Notes under the pieces: generated by a model
Seen by the model: the letters and a program-made list of their open reading frames with translations, nothing else
Told to the model about the DNA's origin: nothing
Database searches by the model: none
In this document: one piece after another, positions 47,386 to 59,945 of the stretch
Numbering within the stretch: position 1 is the first letter of the stretch
Layout: each line of letters starts with the position of its first letter
NCBI GenBank assembly: GCA_038098605.1
Contig: JAZDUA010000526.1
Coordinates: forward strand, 372,001-436,000
DNA: 64,000 bases
Reading direction: 5' to 3'
Source: Gryllus longicercus
Taxonomy: Eukaryota; Arthropoda; Insecta; Orthoptera; Gryllidae
Translations under genes and position numbers: made by a program

Positions 47386-47645
47386 TTGCGTGTGAGCGGA
47401 TGGCTGCGGAGGGGGGGGGGCGCTTGGGGCGGGCCACTGTGCAGCGATTAGCCGCCTACCCACGGGGTGCGCTGGGGGCGAGGGTGCGGGGGAGGACAAA
47501 TTGAATGCCGCGCTGCGCCGCGCGCACCCCTGCCGTGTTCAATGAGCCGAGGTGAGGCAGGGCGCGGGGCCACGCGGGTTGCTTCCACCCCCCTCCCCCG
47601 CCAGATTTATCGAGGGCGCTTGTTTGATTAGGCGGAGTCACCGCA
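47386..47645. promoter_or_regulatory. GC-rich island with 10-G run
   Basis: CpG-rich; 10 G at 47411-47420 and ATTAGCCGC at 47447-47455, a word shared with the islands at 14881 and 35732. Confidence 0.45.
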
Positions 47646-48229
47646 CAGCACAAAACGCTAACCACGCGCTTCCCTCGCGGACACGTCTTGCGATTGTCTG
47701 TTTAGTCGACACTAGTGGCCTGCAACTGCAAACATGCTGACGAGCAAAACCGCACAAAATTGTTTTCCAAAAAGTAATATGCATCTTCTCAAATACAACT
47801 TTCAAAATACTCTCGTATGACACTTCAACCAATTAAATATCTTAACAAAGCAGTCTTGACCAATTCTTCCATAATGGTATATTTATACGGTACAACTGTT
47901 CTTGACATATCAATAATATAAAAATGTTGCTATTCCGTAATGCAACAGGTGAATAGCATACATATAAATGGAATGTAGACTCTTCCTTGCAACCTTGTTG
48001 TTGCATGGCGTAAGGTGTGTTGCATACTCAGTGACGCAGTGAGTATGAGAATTCAGTCGGTAGGCACAGTATGAGAAGAGGCGGAATAACAATCATGGCC
48101 CTTATCGTGCCTCACGTGAAGGAGTTGAGTCACTACCGCGAGTACGTGAAGAACGATTATTAGAATAACTAGAATTTCCACTAACACCCCACAGGGCTAA
48201 AGCAAGCGTGTGCAGATAGTGAAGCTGCT
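47646..48229. other. AT-rich stretch, nothing recognised
   Basis: AT-rich, no gene. Confidence 0.5.
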
Positions 48230-48660
48230 TACTATCTTTTGCGACAGCACCCTTAGTTCCTGAGGTGCCCTCGCGCCGCGCCACCTATCCTCGTGCGCGG
48301 GTGATCGGGCCGTCAGCATAAAATAATTGGCGGCGCTTGCTTTTAAATTTGTCTTGTCTGCGTTTCCCGAATACATTTGCCTCCGCAACGAGCCTGCTGC
48401 CACGGAGCTATTGTACATCTAGAAGAGAGCGGACGGGGCACACAATTATAGGCTGGGGCCGCCGCCACCGTCGCTGCTGACAAGTCAATAGACTTATTTG
48501 TCGTCCCGGCAGTAAGGGCTATCTCGGACGCCTCGGGGTCATGTTTATGTATAATGCAACAACGCGTGCTTTTGTCCCGAGTATTGTGGTGCAAATGCTC
48601 TTTGGTAAACATTGTGTCTTCGTGTGGCACCGCGCGATAACTCATGCATAATCGCTGTTT
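48230..48660. promoter_or_regulatory. Candidate non-coding regulatory segment
   Basis: Non-repetitive, balanced composition, with gcataaaataattgg, cacaattataggc, tttatgtataatgc and ataactcatgcataatcg, a run of homeodomain- or POU-like words between CpG-containing spacers. This is inference from motif density. Confidence 0.3.
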
Positions 48661-49989
48661 TTATAATGAGATGATTAGACCGTATTTTTTTCACGCACTA
48701 GAATTAATTCTGATTCAAACACGGTTGTATACGGCTTCTTATTTTCGAATGCAAAACAGTGCGTTTGTTATAGAGGTGAAATTTTACCCTCTTGTGAGTT
48801 AGTAGATACAATTATTCTGTTCTGTGAATTGTGCATGTCCGAAGCAAATACGTGCTTCAATTGAAAAAGAATGGGAAAAACTCGTTCTGGTCGGGAGATA
48901 TGATTATGATTTGTACCTCTGAGTCACAGTTTCAGACAGTACACTTAAATTATCGCGTTTTTTGTGCGATATTATTAAGAATCGAAGTTCAATTACCTTT
49001 TTTCGCTATTGAATACATTAAGATGAAATTATTAATTTGCAAATTATTAGTTATTATTAAATTTACAATTTATTAATTTGCTTAACACTTTATATAGAAT
49101 CCTTTTTTACCTCTACAGTTTCCCTTTTGATAATCTCTGATCTCTTTGATAATCTCTTTAATTTGATTTAAAACATTTAAGATTTTTGGAAATATTAACC
49201 AGATAGGAAATTGTAAATTGAGGAAGAAAAATGGATCATTGTATACATACTTTCTTTTCACAACAATTTTCACAATCTCTTGACGTTATTTATTATTCAA
49301 GTAAATAAAAAATACACATGGCTCATATATAAATATTTCCAAATAAATTCCATTGTGAGAAGCATTAAACGTTTTATGCCCTTAAACTGTAGTACTAAAA
49401 TTCTCCGTAAAAACATTTTATCTTGAGATATTAATCCTCAAATGTATCTTTACACAGTTGAGAAAGTTGCTGCAACGCGTAACCATACTGACTGATTGCA
49501 TTGGGTGTTTATTAATTATCACTCTTCTGATAAGATAGGATTTTCAAGAAAAAAAAATCAAGTTTACACTGTGGAAGAAGGTATCGTGCGGTAAATCAAA
49601 TAAAAAACGAGAACAAATTTGACAAAGACGGAGAATCCACTCTCGAAATGTTGAATTCCCATGGAGGTGCACTTGTATTTGTTCTTTTGGATGTCAATGC
49701 TGAGCCGATTCTCGACTTCTCTCGAACGCAACCTTCCTATCGACACTATTTATCGGGAGAAATCTATCGCACGAGGTCAAATGCGCACTCAATACTTGTC
49801 ACATCCGTCCACACGTCACTCGGCACTCTTTTATCTCTGCCAAAGTAAATATTTACTGCGTCAGTATGCATCGATGTCGCCAAGTTGTTCGAAATATTCT
49901 CGCGTCTCCAATCGCTGATCGCTGGCTGTGATTGTAGTTCAACTTACGTCACAGCCGCGATACGAGTCACGAGTAGGGGCAATGAATGT
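48661..49989. other. AT-rich stretch, no gene
   Basis: AT-rich. The part 49620-49980 is more balanced but has no recognisable frame. Confidence 0.5.
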
Positions 49990-50162
49990 ATAATAATGAT
50001 AATAATAATGATAATAATAGTAATAATAATAGTAATAATAATAGTAATAATAATAGTAATAATAATAGTAATAATAATAGTAATAATAATAGTAATAATA
50101 ATAGTAATAATAATAGTAATAATAATAGTAATAATAATAGTAATAATAATAGTAATAATAAT
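49990..50162 (+). repeat. 12-bp AAT-type minisatellite
   Basis: About 12 units of taataataatag with a slightly irregular start (gataataataat). It keeps all frames open (asparagine/serine, isoleucine or tyrosine runs). Confidence 0.95.
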
Positions 50163-50899
50163 GTATCATGACATAATACTAATTGTGCTTTTGTTAATGT
50201 GTACAATTAATAATATGACTATGAAAATAAAAAAAAAGTTGTATCATTATCATTATTAATTTAAGGCCCTCTCTAAAGTTCATTATCTCATAACAAATTT
50301 TCGATGAGATGAATATTTCTTTGATGATAGAATATTGACGAAACAAAACGTATTATCAACCATATTTTCATTAGTAAAGGCGCAGAGAAATTTTTGTTTC
50401 AAATTTTGTAGTTCATGCACAACAGTTGAATTTGCATCGAAGGGAACAGCCGGGCCTACCGAACTGAGCGATTGAGTTGTAGAAGAGTTAACTTTCCCTG
50501 CTGTGAGACCCTGTGGTACTTTATGTTAGCCGGGCTTAGGAGATTCTCCGAAGGTGAGAACAGGCGTTCTAGACCTAAAAGACTGACAACTATGAAATTG
50601 TGGAACTGAAATTTTACGAATTGGAAAAGAGATAGAGTGAACGGTTTGTAAATTATTGAGTATTTATTTGAAATATGCTCTAACACCCAAATACTATTTA
50701 CAATAATTACAATAAACAATATTGACCCGTTACCAGAAGGAATGTTCCTGTTCACCACAACCCTGGCCTGATAATTTGATATCTTGCTAGATTGATATGA
50801 CGCCACAAGAGCAAAAAGTAGTGACCCTGGCGAACGAGAACGGAAGACCACCACTGAGATTGATATAAAATGTGGAAATGTTAGTCCGTAGTATGACAG
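50163..50899. other. AT-rich stretch, nothing recognised
   Basis: No gene; mixed to AT-rich. Confidence 0.5.
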
Positions 50900-50917
50900 A
50901 AGAAAAAGCAGAAGAAG

Positions 50918-50949
<32 letters not shown>

Positions 50950-51110
50950 GAGGAATAAGAAGATACAGAAGAAGAAGAAGAAGAAGAAGAAGAAGAAGAA
51001 GAGGAATAAGAAGATACAGAAGAAGAAGAAGAAGAAGAAGAAGACGAAGACGAAGAAGAAGAAGAAGAAGAAGAAGAAGAAGAAGAAGAAGAAGAAGAAG
51101 AAGAAGAAGG
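50900..51110 (+). repeat. (GAA)n array with 51-bp higher-order unit
   Basis: GAA runs are interrupted twice by aggaataagaagatacagaa (50951 and 51002, 51 bp apart) and once by GAC units. The final pure run is about 50 bp. Confidence 0.95.
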
Positions 51111-51245
51111 AACTGAAATAGAGTTAGATGTAAAATTAACAATGAAATCGCACTACTCCTTTAGTTCCATTACCGGTAAAAGACATGATGAGAAACGTAA
51201 CGAACAAACAACAACGTCGTATAAAGAACAGCGGTGTCGAGATCT
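51111..51245. other. AT-rich spacer
   Basis: Spacer between the GAA array and the next GC island. Confidence 0.5.
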
Positions 51246-51425
51246 GTCACGCGTGTCTCTCGGCCGCAATCTCCTCCGCGGCTTCTGCGAAGTGCGCGGG
51301 GGCGGGCGTAGCCATGCGAAGCACTCGCAGCCCGCGACGCCGTCCGTTGCCGCCCGCTGCATCGGCCGCCGCCATCTCCCGACCCGACCCGACCCGTCCC
51401 GACCCGACGCGACGCGACGCCTGGA
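51246..51425. other. GC-rich island with CCCGA pentamers
   Basis: CpG-rich; (CCCGA)n changing to (CGCGA)n at 51378-51420, about eight units. Confidence 0.6.
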
Positions 51426-52279
51426 CTTCTGTTACGCGCACGGGGATAAACCTCAGCGCAGCTGAGCTTGCCAGTTATCAGAAGTACCTCAAGAGGTCGT
51501 TTACCTGCGCTATCTCGGAGGAGGAGGAGAAGGTGGAGCAGTTCAGTGCGGGAGCTGCATGATGACGGTACGCATGCAGAAGAGTTTGCACTTGGGGGAA
51601 TTCTTTTGTACGTATCCTTTCAAATAGATATAAACAAGAGCTGAGCGGGGACTTATGACTGATGTGGAACAGCCTAGTGTAGGTCGCAGATAACCATTCT
51701 TTGTTGAAATGCCAGATTTATTTTGTGTTTGTCAACCAAAACATCAGAATTAATAACGAAGTAATATATACAAATTAAACGTGCACGTTCACTTCTTTGA
51801 AAAGGACTTAATCTTATCGTTTATGTATAATTTATGACATTAATGTGCATTGTCAAATTTCATTTGAAGTACGAGAAAACTACTGAGTAACACATTCTCA
51901 GTTCTTCTCAGTGACAATATTTTTCGAAATTAAAATCACACAAAAAATAGTGAATGAAAATTATTAATGGTAACTACGTTCAATTCGCTCTTTTTGAAGA
52001 GTGCATTCCAAACCAAACTGAATGAACTCCCTGGGGTTCCACAAGGATGAGTTTTCGGCCCATTTTGTATACGCTTCGTATCTTACTCTGCAGGTTGGAA
52101 ATTTTTCGAGGAGGGAAGCACGGAGAACGTTCCCTCCCTCCGCGCCCGTCCAAGCAAGGCAACGGGCTTGCACGCCCACCACCGCGAACTTCTGCCCCCT
52201 CCGCGCTCAAAGGTTAGGGCGCTGATACACATTTATTCTTATGGAGCTGCACTTCAACTTTATGTCTCTGCCGCGCATA
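51426..52279. other. No gene recognised
   Basis: AT-rich in the middle, mixed at the ends. Short frames only. Confidence 0.45.
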
Positions 52280-52445
52280 AAAGCGGATTGGGGCCGCAGC
52301 GGCGGCGGCGCTTCCAGCATTGCGAAATAAAGGAAGCCGCGCCCTCCGGATTCTATCGCGAATCGTTTAATCTGAATGCGGAGCGTCGGAGGGCGGCGTC
52401 GGAGGAATTTCGAAACTGCGCGGCTTTGGCAGGCGCGCATCTTGA
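52280..52445. other. Small GC-rich segment
   Basis: CpG-rich (ggccgcagcggcggcggcgc) with gtttaatctgaatgcgg. No gene. Confidence 0.4.
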
Positions 52446-53929
52446 CAAATAGAATTGCGCGGCGGGAATGTATAGCACCGCCTTTCGCTTCCCCTCTGTC
52501 TTTTTTTATTGCGCGCTCTTCATTTGGTTTTCTCTTCTCCTCTTTCTTTATGTTTTCGTTATTCTTGGCTACCCATTTTTTTTTGTTTCGGTTTCTTTCT
52601 TTCATCCATTTTGCTTCCTTTCTTTTGTGTTTTATTCCTTGACTTTTGATTTTGATTTGTTTTTATCATCTTTCGTTTCTTCGTGTCCCTACATTTCTCA
52701 TTACATTTCTTCTTTTATCTTGCTTATTTTTCACTTTTCTTAAATTTTTTTATCTTAATATATTTCTGCGTTTTTGACCCTTTTTGTTTCTATTATCACA
52801 AGCTTTACTGCTTTTATGATCACAATACTACTTTTTACTTTCTCATATACGTAAGTATCTACGCAGTTATATACGTAGTGTATAAAAAGTTATGTAATAC
52901 TGCGGAAAATCGATATCGAGATTTCCACGGATATATACGTTTTTGAGTCCCCTGATGTCGAAAAAGTGTTGTGTTTTTTCAAATCGTCTGCCCATCTGTT
53001 CGTTTTATTTCCACAATACTACTTTTTCCTTTTTCACTTAAGTACATTCAGATTAGTACATTGGTCTACACATCTTTTTTCCTTTTTTTATTATTTTTTA
53101 TTTTCTTTTTATGGATTCCATTCCTTTCGATCAATTTTCTATAAAAGACGACCAATTCTTTTACAATCTTATCTCCATTTATCTCGTCTTTAGTGATCTC
53201 ATTCCGTATTAACCAAGACGTTTCTTTCATTCAGGTTCAATTACATGAATGTGACTAGCATTATACGATACGTAATTAACATAATGCCTTGTACACAAGC
53301 AATAATGATTCTGCTCGATAAATAATTACGATTAATAGCAGAAAAGTCATGGATAGTGTGACCTTATAAAGAAAAAACTGTAATTATCATTATCTACATT
53401 AACAAGTTTATCGCCACTATTACCGTAAATAATATGTATATAACTCACATAAGGAAGTAGTAGCGTATCTTTTTAATTCTTTTTTATCGTCCTTTCATTC
53501 CGTATGAGTCACTCCTCAGCATTATTGGATATTCAGGATTGAAACAAGGACAGAAGACGGCGATACCATTCCAACACGTCTGCGAGCTATCCGTTCCTTC
53601 GCTTTTATATGTCGTAAGCAACGCAGACTATCGCAGACGAAAACCTTCGCCACAACGTTATTGATGCGAATCGCTAGAGTTCGATCTCCAGCCGCAAATA
53701 TTTCGGAACTGGCCCAGCTAATGACGCGTGCCCGCGCTTTCAATAGCGAGTTCATCGACAAAATAGAACCAACACAAGAGAAAGCGCTTTACAATTACTC
53801 CCTTAATAGAGCCAAGCGATTAAACCGGCTCCTCGGCGAACATCCAGCGAGGTAATTAAAACTTTAGGACCGGAATACAAATAATTTCTCCTTCGTTTAT
53901 GGCGAAGTGTAATTGGCGTCACGTGGCAC
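52446..53929. other. T-rich then AT-rich stretch, no gene
   Basis: 52490-53200 is T/C-rich on the plus strand with ttcttt words, giving phenylalanine/serine-rich frames. The rest is AT-rich. TTTATGGCG lies at 53896-53904. Confidence 0.5.
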
Positions 53930-54200
53930 TCATGTGGAGAGGGGGAGAGGGGGGGATGCGCGCACGGGACGGCGTGGAGGCGGCGGGGTGGGGCGGGGAG
54001 GAAGAGGAGGCGGGGAGATAGCGCCGTCTCTGCCGAGTTCCTAATTAAGACGCTACCTGATAAGCGAGGGCGGTCCAGGTATCACCCATCTGCTTCGTGA
54101 CCAGCCCGTGGTCGCCCGCCCGCCCGCCCCCGCCGCTCGCCGCCCTCCGCTCGCCCACCGCCCCTGCTGCCTGCACTTACGTCGCCCTCATCGCCGGCTG
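53930..54200. promoter_or_regulatory. GC-rich island
   Basis: Purine-rich left part (ggagagggggagagggggg), then cctaattaagacgctacctgataagcg (TAATTA and GATAA), then (GCCC)n at 54115-54132. Confidence 0.45.
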
Positions 54201-56183
54201 TCCACCACCCGCCAGCGACGCTCCCCTGCTCTTCACACTTGCCACCCACCCTCTCTTTGCATTGTTTCTTCTTCTCTTACACCATTTGTTTCCACGTTTA
54301 TTATAACTCTTTTATTTACAGTTTTCATTGATTTTTATTTTATATCTCCATATTTATTTTTTATTACTTTCTATTTTATTTACTTTTTGAATTTAATTTT
54401 ACATATTTATTGCTTATTGTACGCCCCCAAGAACCTCCCATTGCCCCTGCTCGCCCCGTGGTCTGATCACCTTTACTTGCAGCGCAGCCTCGCCGGCTGT
54501 TGCTTGAGGCAATGAGTCTGGAACGTTTTACCTGCCTCTCACCAGAATAAGCACTGTATCTTCGCGGTTCTTTTTCAACCATCAATCATTGCCAGTGAAC
54601 TAGATGATTGATGTCAGACCGAAATGCACAGCTCGCGACAAGACAATAAACCCTGAATAGTAGACTAACCCTTAAAAGCTGATCAACTGGTATCGAAATT
54701 GGGTTTTCCTGATTTCTTTCCACCGTAGTCTCCCAAGGTGTTTCATTGCGAGCTTAACTGATTGAAGGTATGGGAAGTGCAAGAAATCTAAAAATGTATA
54801 GAAGTTAATTAAGTATTTAGAAATTAAAGCACTAATTTAAATCATTCAATTGTCGAGATAAAATCGATTCGGAATTGATCCAATACGAAAAAGAAATTGC
54901 AACACAGCCTTTCCTAAGATTGATAATCAAGCAGTTAAAGTAAATATTTTGGATCAAAAATGTCTCGAATCGCCTAAAGCTGTATAATTACCCAGCATTA
55001 TGCTTCGACAAGTGCCTTGATAGAGCAAAAACGACATGAAGTTGTTGTGTACAGCGCATTAATGAAGAGTCATAACACATAAATTAGTAAACATTTTAAA
55101 CGCAAAAGCCAACTTATCTTCAGTTATTTTTACCTCAACGTAAATAATGATGAACATCTTGAGGACGACAGAATAAGAAGATTAATGCTATCTTGGGATA
55201 ATTATATGTTTATTGTAAATTTATGCAAATCATTATGAAAGCTTCGACATACTTGGGAAGATAGAAAATGCGCCCGGAAACGTGTTGCATTATATCACTG
55301 AAGTATCATCGGGCATACCTAATTAACGATATATTTATTTTGGTGTTATTATTATGACAAAGTGGAACACATACATCACAACGTAACATATTATGAGCGT
55401 CAAGAATATACACAATTTTTGTAAATAATTTGAAAGGAAGGAACAAATAAATTCATTCAATGTCTTGGATTAAAATCCTTGGCGTCACTAACCGACCAGC
55501 GTGTTGTTAATTACATTTAAAAGTTTTCTTTTGTATCCAGTTTGATGACTAGTTCAACAACGCATAACTTTTTTGTTAGGTTAGGGAACTCAAAAAATAC
55601 TTTTCGCTACTTTGTAAACAACTATAAGACAAATAACTTTATTATTGTAATAAGAAATTCCACATTTGTTTACTATGTCCGTATAGAAATGCGGATAATA
55701 CTCGTATAATCGTATAAATTAGCTCTGTGCATTATAGAGAAAATTAATACTTAGGTGTATAGAACTAAAATAATAGAATCACTATTCACTGTGAACACAG
55801 GTTAAACATGTTTTCAAAAATGTAGTTAAAATATTTTATACATTTAGATTTACTTGTTTTAAATTTACAAAGATCTGTACATATAATGTAGGAAACTATT
55901 TTTAAGATATCCTGTTGTGCATCTTAACCTAAAAACCTAATGCACCACATGTGATTACAATCACTTACCTTTTTTTTGTGAAAGTACACATATGTGACAA
56001 AACTAATCTTTGTATTTGTAAACCCTCAACGTTCGAGCTTAAAATATTCTCTATCTTCAGTTTGCCAACTCTAACCTCATACACGCTCGACAGCGATAGA
56101 GCAAGGTCTTCTTGAAGTTCTTGACACAACAAAACGGCGCTTTAAACAAATGACGCCAGAAAAGTTCTTCATTCTTTTAACTT
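54201..56183. other. AT-rich stretch, no gene
   Basis: Long AT-rich stretch. gttaggttaggg at 55577-55588 is too short to be telomeric. Confidence 0.5.
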
Positions 56184-56205
56184 TTTGATTTGATTTGATT
56201 TGATT
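56184..56205 (+). repeat. (TTTGA)n microsatellite
   Basis: About four TTTGA units. Confidence 0.8.
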
Positions 56206-56540
56206 AGAGACCATCTGTCTGGATCAGCGAATCGAAATCTAGATCAGCAGAGGAAGTCAGTTAAACGAGAGTCTACCCCTGATTTCAGCGATCTCCCACA
56301 TCCAAAAGCAGAAACGGCACCCACGTGCCTCGGGGGTCTAGGCGCCTCTTGAAGCCTTCGAGGAAGAACGTGCCAGGGAATTTGACGAATCAACCCACCT
56401 CGCCCACCGAACCCATCCAGAGCCTCCGACGTAATGAAGAGGAGCGCTATCCCATCAAGCTTACCCCTCCTCATCAAGGCTGTTTAACTGAGATAGCGCT
56501 GCGATCGTTAAGCCCGGCCGAGAATGGGCCGCTTAGTAGG
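56206..56540. other. Mixed segment with 9-bp inverted repeat
   Basis: agcgctatc (56443-56451) and gatagcgct (56492-56500) could pair. No element family recognised; the adjacent TTTGA run could be a tail of an older repeat. Confidence 0.35.
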
Positions 56541-56845
56541 CCATAACAACGCGAAACAATAATTAAAATCGCATTAAAAAGAACTTCAAAGTCTAACTTT
56601 TATGATGTATAATTACCTGTCTTTAAGTACCCAATAACCCTGGCTGTACATTAACATCAGCTCAATTACTTTTTCATTTGCTGCGTTTAGATGTGTTAAT
56701 TGTACGCGCAGTTGGAAACGGCTGGGCCAGTAGTCGTTATCCGCCTCTGATCTTGACATTACGTAATGTGCATAATATATTTTTCTTGTTTTAATACAGA
56801 TATTAATAATCGCTACGGCTACTCTACATATCCTCGGAGTCGGAT
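56541..56845. other. AT-rich spacer
   Basis: No gene or repeat. Confidence 0.5.
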
Positions 56846-57138
56846 GGGAGCAATTATTTATGCATTAGTCGCCGGCGAGGTAATTTGCTAAATTATGGCA
56901 AAGTTTCACAAGCGGCCTCTCCTTTTCCTCCGAAAGAGCGCGCGTGCAGCATCCTGCGAGGGAGAATTAGCGGCTGCTTAAACATTTCGCAGCGCCCGCG
57001 ACGCGATGCGGACGTAACGGGCTGGGCGGGGCGATGGCCCGCGGCGGAGCTGGGCCCGGGGGCGGGGCCGGGGGCGGGGCCGGGGGCGGAGCAGGGGCGG
57101 GGTGGCCAGTGGCGCGCGGGCGAGGGGGATGGCGTGGA
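56846..57138. promoter_or_regulatory. GC-rich island with 13-bp repeats
   Basis: The left edge has caattatttatgcattagtcg and gaattagcggctgc. ggccgggggcggg repeats about three times at 57055-57095. Confidence 0.5.
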
Positions 57139-57745
57139 TGCCAGTGGAAAGTGTGGAGTGTTGGCGCCGAAAGAGTCCAACTTACTGTTGGATGTAGATG
57201 AGACACATCGCTCTACGGTTGAATCGGAATAGTGCCCACGAGGGAGCCGGCCCTGTCCACTCGTGCACGCCAGTGCGGAGTGTGGAGTGTGGAAGTCGGA
57301 AGTATGTAGCGCACTATTAAGTGGAGGTTACCACATCAGAGTCGTGGTGGATCAAGATTCCAACGTATTGTAAGGGTAATAGTGAGACATTGCACTGTAG
57401 GCTTGAATGGAAGTTTTGCCATGAGGCAGCGTGAGGCCAATGTTGGCTTGCATGGGAGTGTGGGGTGTGAAGGCTTTCGGAGACGCGCGTGCTATTAGGG
57501 TTTAGTGAGAAATGGAAACCTTGTTGCTGAAGACTCTGGGTAGGATGGATCAGTGGCTAGAGTATAGTGTGTGGAAGCTGAAAGAGTTCGTCGTACTTAT
57601 GCGTACAGCGATGTAGGATAGTCGAGATATTTTGTATAGGACGTCAACAAGGTACAGGCGGGGATGAGTGTGCGTTATGAAAGAAGATAAAGCTTGCCGT
57701 ATTCATAGGGAAGATGAGACATTTTGCTGTAGAGCCGAATATAAT
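57139..57745 (+). repeat. Old degenerate tandem repeat
   Basis: Recurring blocks: ggagtgt(t)gg...gaaag near 57149, 57279, 57461 and 57565, and gagacac/gagacatt...gctctacgg/gctgtag...gaat near 57200, 57384 and 57716. Spacing is about 130-185 bp. Strongly diverged; the unit is not sharply defined by eye. Confidence 0.5.
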
Positions 57746-58149
57746 ACGTAAAAAAAGGTTTGTAAAGGCTTGGTAGAGAGTGACCGAGGATATTGGCATC
57801 ATTGATTTTGAAAAAAACGGCGTTACCGAGAATAATCTATGAAGAAATAATATCTGCACTTAACCTGTTATAAAACCTCAGCATGATCATGAAGATACAT
57901 ACCGGCTGGAATCTTCCTCATGTTCTATTTTCTTCTTAACACCTTTCTCCCCCAATTTACATAGTTGTTGGAAAACGTGTTACCCGTCGGTGCAATAACG
58001 CATCAAACCACACGCCTCCCCCCTCCCCAAAAAATACTCAACGAACAGCAGCCTTCTCTAATATAATACGATTACACAAAAAACCTTCGATAACATTTCC
58101 AATCTCCGCACTTTACACCGAAGATAACGCTAAAACGCCGCATAACTGC
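57746..58149. other. AT-rich stretch, nothing recognised
   Basis: No gene or repeat. Confidence 0.5.
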
Positions 58150-58480
58150 GCCGAGCGCACAAGCGAAGTGGCGTGACTTTAATCGCGAAAGCGCCAGCGA
58201 CTCCCGAACAGGAACCATCAGCTTCCGAAGCACGCCTCCCGCACGCAGCTTAATCGCCCTCAGCGACCCCCCCTCGGATGCTGCGCTCGAGCCAAAATTA
58301 CGATTTACCGCAGGAATATGGTTATATTACTTTAGTACCTCGAGGTGCTGCTGCTCCGGCTGGAAAATAAAACGACCTGTTCGTCTCTTGTAACAACTTC
58401 ATCTCGGGGCCTGGCGGTGTTAGCGGCCCGGGCCTAACGAGGGCGTTGTGCCCTTATTTTTGCTTCCGTACGTGAGGCGA
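58150..58480. promoter_or_regulatory. Moderately GC-rich segment
   Basis: Contains gactttaatcgcg, gcttaatcgccc and the near-palindrome gttagcggcccgggcctaac (about 58420-58439). Unique sequence; regulatory role inferred only from its resemblance to the other islands. Confidence 0.3.
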
Positions 58481-59689
58481 GTGCAAATCTACAAAGGCTT
58501 TTGCGCAAATTTAAGGAATGGCTTATGAAAAGCCGAAATCTAATAAGGGGGATAATTAAATTAATAAATATTTGGGAAAATTCTTCACGCCGCATTTATC
58601 CGACCTGGGGTTTTTGTACAAGTCGTTTAAGGGAGTCTTTTAGTCGTGGATTTCGTGCTGAAGTATTAATAATGAGGATGACATCTGTTATAATGCGTTA
58701 TCATTTTCCTTTCGTTGGTTACTCTTAATTTTTTCAGGATGACGAAGTGATAATTTTGAAAACAATAACGTGTTTATTTGTAGTAAAGGTTTATCAAATG
58801 GCCTACACGATCGGTTCAATACATGGTTTAGATTTATTACCATTACTACTATTCCAATTATTATCATATCGTCCTTCATTTATCATCATTATAAATATTA
58901 TTCGCAAACCGCGTGCAATATTACACTTATTACGGCAGCAGTTTAAAGTTGCATCCAAAGACAAAAATATCAACTTTTGGTGGCGATAAAGGTTAGGACT
59001 GGGAACATAATCAGATTATTGGGTTATCTGTGCAAGTGGGTCGTTTGAGAGATTAGTAGCCGTGAACGGTGTTTATTGAATCCAGCTATCAGTCGTTGCA
59101 AATCCTCAGCCACAGCTCTCTGTCAACTCAGAGCGTGAAAGTTTAAAAGGAATTTTTAATTGGGATTTACTTAATTTCTATCGATTGTTCTGCCTTAACT
59201 TACATCGGTTTCTTCAGAATCAATTAAAGAAGGGGAAATTGTTCGTTATGCAATGTTGGTCTACAGAAGATGCTCAAGGAGCCGTGAAGATGAAGGATAC
59301 ATAGAAAAAATCAATTCCAAAAATAACACGAGCTAGAAAACGAATAATACGATATTAATTCTAAAGGAAACGCCGAAAATTATTTTCAACTTATGGCTTA
59401 TTCATTCACGGCCAGATCAAAAACGGAGCTGGATACAATAACAATTACATCATGTTGCTTAGAAACATTCTTAAACTGTTATGACAATAATGAATATAAA
59501 ATTGTTACATTTGAGTGCAAATCATGTGGCTACAGTGTTGAAACATATAATTTGAGTATAATTTTATCTAGTTCGGATAGTCAATATCAAACGAGACAAA
59601 ATTTTATATTTTCAAACAGAACAAAAAATCATGTGCAGGGCGTAGAGCGTAATGCTGAACTTCTCCACTTGTGGCAGAGGGTTTTGCTT
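58481..59689. other. AT-rich stretch, no gene
   Basis: AT-rich. The plus frame at 59393-59755 has normal-looking amino acid content in its first 80 codons, but I do not recognise it and it runs into the next GC island. Confidence 0.4.
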
Positions 59690-59945
59690 GCTCGTGGGCT
59701 GCAGGGGGCGTGGTCGCCTCCTGCGCCGGGGAGGCGGCTTCGCGGGAGGGCATGATGAACGAGCGCAGCCGAACGGTTGCACTTCCCGTTCGTTCAGCGG
59801 CCTCGCCGCCCGCGCGAAAAGCCACCGGCAGGACATCACAGTCCCAGGGCTCTTCGCGGTTGGCGGCACTGCATGCGAGGGAAAATGGCCGGGGCAGCGT
59901 TCGCCTGGCGCGACGGGCAGGCGAAGCGGTTGGATTGTTGGGCGA
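59690..59945. other. GC-rich CpG island
   Basis: CpG-rich, G-rich on the plus strand, with frames open on both strands for compositional reasons. Confidence 0.5.

Noticed and set aside
59393..59755. 120-codon plus frame with ordinary-looking composition
   Set aside because: Unrecognised and ends in a GC island; chance frame cannot be excluded.
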